Assembly (NCBI GenBank): GCA_945875135.1
Contig: CAMCJO010000051.1
Coordinates: forward strand, 1-9,807
Length of the DNA stretch: 9,807 nt
From: an uncultured Porphyromonas sp.
GTDB taxonomy: Bacteria; Bacteroidota; Bacteroidia; Bacteroidales; Porphyromonadaceae
Reading direction: 5' to 3'
Each line of letters opens with the position of its first letter. Within the stretch, counting starts at the first letter, position 1. The translations under genes and the position numbers were made by a program. This document shows, one piece after another, positions 5,770 to 9,807 of the stretch. Below the pieces are notes generated by a model. It did no database searches and was not told where the DNA came from. It worked only from the letters and a program-made list of their open reading frames with translations.

Positions 5770-7761
5770 ATGCGAAAGCTTAACACAAAAGAGATCAAAC
5801 AGCTCACGGAGCAAGGGTGCCAAGCGCAAGATTGGTCCCTAGTGCGCGTTCATAAATACTTCGATGCTAGTCGCTGTCAGCAGGTTCACTTCATCGGACA
5901 GTGCGAGATAGGCGACAATCGTGGTGGTCGCCCCTCTGAGGAGGAGCCGAGCTACGTCGAGCCCTACCGCTTAGCGCACGCTAAGCTGGTCAACTGTACC
6001 ATCGGCGACCGAGTCATCATCGACGGCGTGCGGGACTGCATCTCACATTACGACATCGGTGACGATGTGGTGATCCACGACATAGCCGCTCTCAAGGTGA
6101 CGGGCGAGACCGCCTTTGGCAATGGCACCCTCGTGGAGGTGCTCAACGAGACGGGTGGTCGTGAGGTGCCTATTTGCGATATCTTGACCGCTCAGACCGC
6201 TTATATGCTGGCGATGTATCGCCACGACAAGGAGCTGCAGGCAGCACTCTCTAAGCTCGTCGAGGAGTATACAGCCTCCGTGCGGTCGGATCGTGGTACC
6301 ATCGGTGAGTTTTCTCAGATCAGGCATTGCGGTCTGATGACCAATATCAAGGTGGGTCCCCACAGCTCTATCATCGGTGCCTCTGTGCTAGAGAATGGCT
6401 CGGTCAATAGTACGGCCCTGAGCCCCACAAAGGTTGGCTACGGAGTGATCTGTCGGGACTTTATCTTTTCTGCTGGCAGCGTGGTTGCTGACGGCTCCAA
6501 CGTCTCCCGCTGTTTCGTCGGTCAGGGTTGCTCGGTGACCCACCTCTTCAGTGCGCATGACTCGCTCTTCTTTGCCAATTGTCAGTGCGAAAACGGTGAG
6601 GCTTGTGCTGTCTTTGCGGGGCCCTTTACCGTCACGATGCACAAGAGTAGTCTGCTGATCGCTGGCTACTACTCTTTCCTCAATGCGGGCAGTGGCTCTA
6701 ACCAGAGCAACCACCTGTACAAGCTTGGTCCCATTCACCAGGGCGTTGTAGAGCGTGGTAGCAAGACCACCTCTGACTCCTATATCTTGTGGCCTTCGCG
6801 CATCGGTGCTTTCAGCTTGATCATGGGGCGTCATGTGGCGCATATCGACTCGTCAGACTTCCCCTTCTCCTATATTATAGAGAATGACAACCAGACCTAC
6901 CTCGTACCAGGCACCAACCTGCGTAGCGTCGGGACCATCCGTGACTCCAAGAAGTGGCCTAAGCGTGATAAGCGTCATCCGGACGAAAAGCTCGACTGCA
7001 TCAACTACAACCTCCTCTCGCCCTATACGGTCGGTAAAATGTACAAGGGGTGGCACAAGCTCAAAGCACTGGAGACGCACCTCGGCAGCTCCGATGCAAC
7101 CTATATCTATCACGACATGCACATCCGTCACAGCTCCCTCGTCAAGGGGTGTCGCTACTACGAGATGGGTATCGTCAAGTTCCTCGGCAACTCCCTCATC
7201 CAGCGCATTCAGGATCAAGCTCCCAAGAGCAAGCGTGAGCTAGTCACCTGCCTACCGCCCACCAGCAATGAGGGCCTCTCGGACTGGCTCGACCTAGCGG
7301 GTATGATCGCTCCTCGTCGCCTCGTACGCAATCTGATCAAGCAGATCAAAGAGGGGCAGCTCAAGACGCTCAACGAGGTCAACGTCGCCATCCGCTCGAT
7401 ACATAGTCGCTACTACGAGATCGAGTGGCACTGGGCGTACGATCTGCTCTTGCGTTGGTACGACATCGCCGCCAAGGATCTGACCGTGGAGCGAGCCATA
7501 CAGATCATCCAGGAGTGGCAAGAGACCGTCATAGAGCTAGACGAGTATCTGCTCAAGGATGCTCACAAGGAGTTTGAGATGCTCACACAGGTCAGCTTCG
7601 GCATAGACCTCGATGGCGATCACAACCGTCGCATCGACTTCGAGCAGGTACGTGGCAACTATGAGGACAACGCCTTCGTCGCAGAGGTGCACGACCATAT
7701 ACGTCGCAAGAAGCTCCTCGGCGAAACGATCCTCGCGCAGATCGACGCCCTGCCCGAGTGA
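5770..7761 (+). CDS. DUF4954 family protein with left-handed beta-helix
   Basis: A 663-aa protein matching the DUF4954 family, whose members are about this long and mainly from Bacteroidales; function unknown. Two stretches have the hexapeptide-like pattern of left-handed beta-helix acyltransferases and nucleotidyltransferases: about residues 40-130 (for example CTIGDRVIIDGVRDCISHYDIGDDVVIHD) and about 196-370 (IIGASVLENGSV, SVVADGSNVSRCFVGQGCSVTH). Members are sometimes named as UDP-3-O-acylglucosamine N-acyltransferase-like on this basis, but the coil is irregular and no acyl-CoA/ACP site can be assigned. The helix is followed by a mixed region with the DSKKWPKRDKRHPDEKLDCINYNLLSPYTVGKM block (about 393-425) and a helical C-terminal part (about 500-663) rich in Trp, Arg and Glu. 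There is no signal peptide or membrane segment, so it is probably cytoplasmic. It lies 58 bases behind malQ with no TAnnTTTG box in the gap, suggesting one transcript; a sugar-related role is inference from that context. Confidence 0.88.
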   Translation: MRKLNTKEIKQLTEQGCQAQDWSLVRVHKYFDASRCQQVHFIGQCEIGDNRGGRPSEEEPSYVEPYRLAHAKLVNCTIGDRVIIDGVRDCISHYDIGDDVVIHDIAALKVTGETAFGNGTLVEVLNETGGREVPICDILTAQTAYMLAMYRHDKELQAALSKLVEEYTASVRSDRGTIGEFSQIRHCGLMTNIKVGPHSSIIGASVLENGSVNSTALSPTKVGYGVICRDFIFSAGSVVADGSNVSRCFVGQGCSVTHLFSAHDSLFFANCQCENGEACAVFAGPFTVTMHKSSLLIAGYYSFLNAGSGSNQSNHLYKLGPIHQGVVERGSKTTSDSYILWPSRIGAFSLIMGRHVAHIDSSDFPFSYIIENDNQTYLVPGTNLRSVGTIRDSKKWPKRDKRHPDEKLDCINYNLLSPYTVGKMYKGWHKLKALETHLGSSDATYIYHDMHIRHSSLVKGCRYYEMGIVKFLGNSLIQRIQDQAPKSKRELVTCLPPTSNEGLSDWLDLAGMIAPRRLVRNLIKQIKEGQLKTLNEVNVAIRSIHSRYYEIEWHWAYDLLLRWYDIAAKDLTVERAIQIIQEWQETVIELDEYLLKDAHKEFEMLTQVSFGIDLDGDHNRRIDFEQVRGNYEDNAFVAEVHDHIRRKKLLGETILAQIDALPE

Positions 7762-7764
7762 GAT

Positions 7765-7854
7765 TTAGAGATTAGAGGTTAGAGATTAGAGGGGGCTAGT
7801 GTCTCTAGTGTCTCTAGTGCTTCTAATTTCTAATCTCTAACCTCTAATCTCTAG
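7765..7854. repeat. Perfect 25-bp inverted repeat built from 7-bp words
   Basis: Four tandem TTAGAGR units fill 7765-7792. Five related reverse units of the form nnTCTAA fill most of 7820-7854. As a result 7766-7790 and 7829-7853 are perfect reverse complements, 25 bp each. The 38-base loop carries CTAGTGTCT twice in tandem (7796-7813) and a decayed third copy. It starts four bases after the DUF4954 stop. As RNA it would form a long A-U-rich hairpin, extended by G-U pairs. There is no T-run after it, so it may stabilise the mRNA 3' end or act as a non-canonical terminator before pepE; it also has the look of a dispersed repeat. Confidence 0.85.
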
Positions 7855-7892
7855 CTGCGGGGTAAAACGTGGAACCGTGTGTTTCTATTTTG

Positions 7893-7900
7893 TACCTTTG
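7893..7900 (+). promoter_or_regulatory. Probable -7 box of the pepE-luxS promoter
   Basis: TACCTTTG matches the Bacteroidetes -7 consensus TAnnTTTG exactly. A clear TTTG -33 box at the usual 19-21 base distance is not seen (the bases there read CGTGG), so activity may depend on the -7 box or on an activator. Transcription would begin near 7907, about 27 bases before the ATG at 7934. This makes the more distant in-frame GTG at 7877 unlikely as the start of pepE. Confidence 0.6.
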
Positions 7901-7933
7901 CGACTAGATTATCTCAACCAATCTGGTATAGAC

Positions 7934-8656
7934 ATGAAGAAACTCTTACTGATATCCAACTCCGCATCTCAGGGGCAGCCCTATCTGGGCTACGCTGCCG
8001 AGGAGATCGGTCGCTTCCTAGGTCCCGTGGCTCAGGATGTACTCTTTGTCCCTTATGCCGCTATCACCTATAGCTGGGATGAGTATGTAGCTAAGGTTAA
8101 TAATGCACTGGGTGGCGTTGGCGTCAATGTCACGGGTCTGCATACCTACGATAAGCCGCTACAGGCTATCGCCTCTGCACAGGCTATTATGGTGGGTGGT
8201 GGGAACACATGGGCACTCCTCAAGCAACTACAAGATATGGGTGCTATGAAGCTCATCCGAGAGCGTGTCCTCGAGGACGGCATCCCCTACGTGGGCTGGA
8301 GCGCTGGCTCTAACCTCGCCTGCCCGACGATCATGACGACAAACGATATGCCTATCTGCAATCCCGATACGACGCAGGCACTGGGGCTTATCTCCTTCCA
8401 GATCAATCCGCACTACCTCGATGCACATCCTGAGGGACATGGCGGTGAGACGCGCGAGCAGCGTATTCGTGAGTTTGTTAAGTACAATCCCAACTGCGAC
8501 GTCCTAGGCCTGCGAGAGGGGAGTATGCTCCATATCACGGGTGACAAGATCACGCTGTGGGGAGAGCGTACGGCTCGCCTCTTTAACTATCCCACCTTCT
8601 ACGACAATCCGCTAGAGATAGAGCCTGGAGTCCTCGAGTATAGCGAGAAAAAGTAG
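7934..8656 (+). CDS. pepE: Peptidase E (alpha-aspartyl dipeptidase)
   Basis: Encodes a 240-aa serine peptidase of family S51, close to the usual 230-240 aa. PepE hydrolyses dipeptides with N-terminal aspartate in the cytoplasm; no signal peptide is present. The catalytic triad can be placed: Ser123 in the nucleophile elbow GWSAGSNLACPTI, Asp138 in TTNDMPI, and His160 in INPHYLDAH. The glycine-rich VGGGNTWALL (87-96) and the N-terminal KKLLLISNSASQG are also typical. The start is set at ATG 7934: the frame extends upstream to GTG 7877, but that stretch (CFYFVPLRLDYLNQSGID) is not conserved PepE sequence and contains the probable promoter box 7893-7900. luxS follows after 18 bases, so the two are probably one transcript. 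In an amino-acid-fermenting bacterium this enzyme would help recover aspartate from peptides (inference). Confidence 0.95.
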   Translation: MKKLLLISNSASQGQPYLGYAAEEIGRFLGPVAQDVLFVPYAAITYSWDEYVAKVNNALGGVGVNVTGLHTYDKPLQAIASAQAIMVGGGNTWALLKQLQDMGAMKLIRERVLEDGIPYVGWSAGSNLACPTIMTTNDMPICNPDTTQALGLISFQINPHYLDAHPEGHGGETREQRIREFVKYNPNCDVLGLREGSMLHITGDKITLWGERTARLFNYPTFYDNPLEIEPGVLEYSEKK

Positions 8657-8674
8657 CTTACGAAATCTGATGTG

Positions 8675-9154
8675 ATGAAGGATATTCCAAGCTTTACCAT
8701 AGATCACGAGCGTCTCAAGCGTGGTGTCTATGTCTCTCGTCGTGACCTCGTGGGTGATCAGGTTGTGACCACCTTCGACATACGTATGAAGGCTCCCAAT
8801 CGTGAGCCTGTCCTTGACCTGAGTGCTCTGCATACGATAGAGCATCTCGTAGCGACCTATCTGCGCAATGATCCCGAGTGGGGGAGTCGTATCATCTACT
8901 GGGGACCGATGGGTTGCTTGACTGGCAACTACCTAATTATAGTCGGAGACCTTAACCCGCTAGATATCGCAGACCTGCTCCGTCGTGCCTTTGACTTTGT
9001 AGCTCACTATGAGGGTGCCGTGCCTGGCGTGGCACCTCGTGACTGTGGCAACTACAAGCTGCACAACCTAGAGCTGGCACGTGAGGAGTCACAGCGCTAT
9101 CTCGAGGAGGTGCTAGAGCATCTAGATGACTCAAATACGCACTATCCTCAATAA
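8675..9154 (+). CDS. luxS: S-ribosylhomocysteine lyase LuxS
   Basis: Encodes LuxS, 159 aa, the normal length. It cleaves S-ribosylhomocysteine to homocysteine and DPD, the precursor of autoinducer-2, and so serves the activated methyl cycle and possibly signalling. Seen: the metal site HTIEH (His53, His57, with catalytic Glu56) and Cys124 in RDCGNYKLH; catalytic Cys81 in GPMGCLTGNYLI; and the N-terminal SFTIDHERLKRGVYVSR. The common GCRTGFY block of Firmicutes and Proteobacteria reads GCLTGNY here, which fits my memory of Bacteroidetes LuxS. ATG 8675 is chosen; GTG 8672 directly before it would add one residue. It lies 18 bases after pepE with no promoter between, so it is likely transcribed from the pepE promoter. 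The nucleosidase that supplies its substrate (Pfs/MTAN) is not in this window. Confidence 0.97.
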   Translation: MKDIPSFTIDHERLKRGVYVSRRDLVGDQVVTTFDIRMKAPNREPVLDLSALHTIEHLVATYLRNDPEWGSRIIYWGPMGCLTGNYLIIVGDLNPLDIADLLRRAFDFVAHYEGAVPGVAPRDCGNYKLHNLELAREESQRYLEEVLEHLDDSNTHYPQ

Positions 9155-9160
9155 CAGAAG

Positions 9161-9195
9161 AGGGGGTACGCTCGTCTCATAGAGTGACACCCCCT
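9161..9195 (+). terminator. Possible luxS terminator hairpin
   Basis: AGGGGGT (9161-9167) pairs perfectly with ACCCCCT (9189-9195). Inside it CGCTC (9169-9173) pairs with GAGTG (9182-9186) through one G-T wobble, giving a 12-pair stem with a small bulge. It begins 7 bases after the luxS stop. The following bases are TA-CACACA-type with no T-run, so termination strength is doubtful; it could equally protect the mRNA 3' end. Confidence 0.5.
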
Positions 9196-9221
9196 ACACA
9201 CACTTAACAAGTAACGATCGA

Positions 9222-9807
9222 ATGAAACCTACACTAGTCATTATGGCTGCTGGCATGGGCAGTCGCTATGGCGGACTCAAGCAGCTAGACAAGTTGGGAC
9301 CGGCGGGCGAGAGTATCATGGACTACTCCGTCTTTGATGCGATCCGAGCAGGCTTTGGCAAGGTAGTCTTTGTCATACGTCACGCCTTTGCTGAGCAATT
9401 CAAAGAGCAGGTGCTACAGAAGTATCAGAAGGCTGTCGACACGGCTGTTGTCTATCAGGAGATAGACTCTCTGCCCGAGGGCTTTACCGCTCCTGCCGAG
9501 CGCACCAAGCCGTGGGGTACGAATCATGCGCTGATGATGGCGGCACCTGAGATCGATGGCCCTTTTGCAGTGATCAATGCTGACGACTTCTACGGTCGTG
9601 AGGCTTTTCAGACAATGAGTGACTACCTCTCTCAGCTGCCCGCTGATAGTCGTGGTGCTTACTGTATGGTCGCCTACGACATCGAGAGCACGCTCACGGC
9701 TGAGGGTAGTGTGAGTCGTGGCGTATGTAAGGCTTCGCCCGAGGGCTACCTCATGCACATCACCGAGCATAAGAACATCCACGAGAACGAGAATCACGAG
9801 ATCGTCA
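9222..9807 (+). CDS. Sugar-phosphate nucleotidyltransferase-like protein (5' part)
   Basis: The frame opens at ATG 9222 and runs off the window end, giving 195 full codons. The N-terminus is a nucleotidyltransferase Rossmann-type domain: TLVIMAAGMGSRYGGLKQL has the GxGxR nucleotide-binding loop (G11-R15) with Lys20. It is followed by GPAGESIMDYSVFDAI (27-41), WGTNHALMMA (98-107) and the metal-binding NADDFYG (D121/D122). Such proteins transfer an NMP from NTP to a sugar-1-phosphate or similar phosphate to make an activated precursor for surface polysaccharide. The exact substrate cannot be told from this part; members with this 'GGLKQ' loop are usually annotated only as nucleotidyltransferase or NTP-transferase domain proteins. 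No Shine-Dalgarno and no TAnnTTTG box are visible in the 67-base gap after luxS, so read-through from luxS past the hairpin at 9161-9195 is possible. Confidence 0.88.
   Translation, partial: MKPTLVIMAAGMGSRYGGLKQLDKLGPAGESIMDYSVFDAIRAGFGKVVFVIRHAFAEQFKEQVLQKYQKAVDTAVVYQEIDSLPEGFTAPAERTKPWGTNHALMMAAPEIDGPFAVINADDFYGREAFQTMSDYLSQLPADSRGAYCMVAYDIESTLTAEGSVSRGVCKASPEGYLMHITEHKNIHENENHEIV

Noticed and set aside
6388..6843. 151-codon reverse frame inside the DUF4954 gene
   Set aside because: It is antisense to the beta-helix region and is a codon-bias shadow, with no upstream promoter or domain.
7877..7933. N-terminal extension of pepE from GTG 7877
   Set aside because: It contains a TAnnTTTG promoter box and non-PepE sequence; ATG 7934 gives the standard N-terminus.

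Overview
The window looks like chromosomal DNA of a Bacteroidales bacterium, most likely a Porphyromonas close to the asaccharolytica/uenonis group. The evidence is: Bacteroidetes-type promoters (TAnnTTTG -7 boxes upstream of efp and pepE), almost no Shine-Dalgarno sequences, a full-length DUF4954 protein (a family known mainly from Bacteroidales), a Bacteroidetes-style LuxS, and coding DNA of about 55% G+C in the line I counted. This is inference from protein flavour; no database search was possible. All credible genes lie on the + strand.

Layout. (1) 1-783: the 3' end of a long coiled-coil protein. (2) 818-2714: a two-gene, visibly A+T-richer cassette encoding a RecF/OLD-like ABC ATPase and an HNH endonuclease. 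This has the arrangement of a stand-alone Septu (PtuA/PtuB) anti-phage system and is the main accessory item here. (3) 2715-3014: a 300-base non-coding stretch with a 9-bp tandem array, an inverted-repeat structure and the efp promoter. (4) 3015-3581: efp, elongation factor P. (5) 3582-3896: a non-coding stretch mostly filled by a 175-bp MITE-like element (3696-3870) with imperfect terminal inverted repeats and a perfect 5-bp CGCAG target duplication. (6) 3897-7761: malQ followed by a DUF4954 left-handed beta-helix protein. (7) 7762-7933: a perfect 25-bp inverted repeat built from 7-bp words, then the pepE promoter. (8) 7934-9154: pepE and luxS, closely spaced. (9) 9222-end: the start of a sugar-nucleotidyltransferase-like gene cut by the window edge.

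How the genes work together. Most are housekeeping: polyproline translation (EF-P), maltodextrin/glycogen metabolism (MalQ), dipeptide turnover (PepE), the activated methyl cycle and AI-2 (LuxS), and nucleotide-sugar or surface-polymer precursor synthesis (NTP-transferase). The Septu-like pair sits between the coiled-coil gene and efp, and its base composition suggests it was acquired. I see no retron reverse transcriptase, CRISPR array, tRNA, rRNA, transposase gene or integrase in the window. The most unusual non-coding signals are the MITE just upstream of malQ and the short-word repeat structures at 2802-2846 and 7765-7854.
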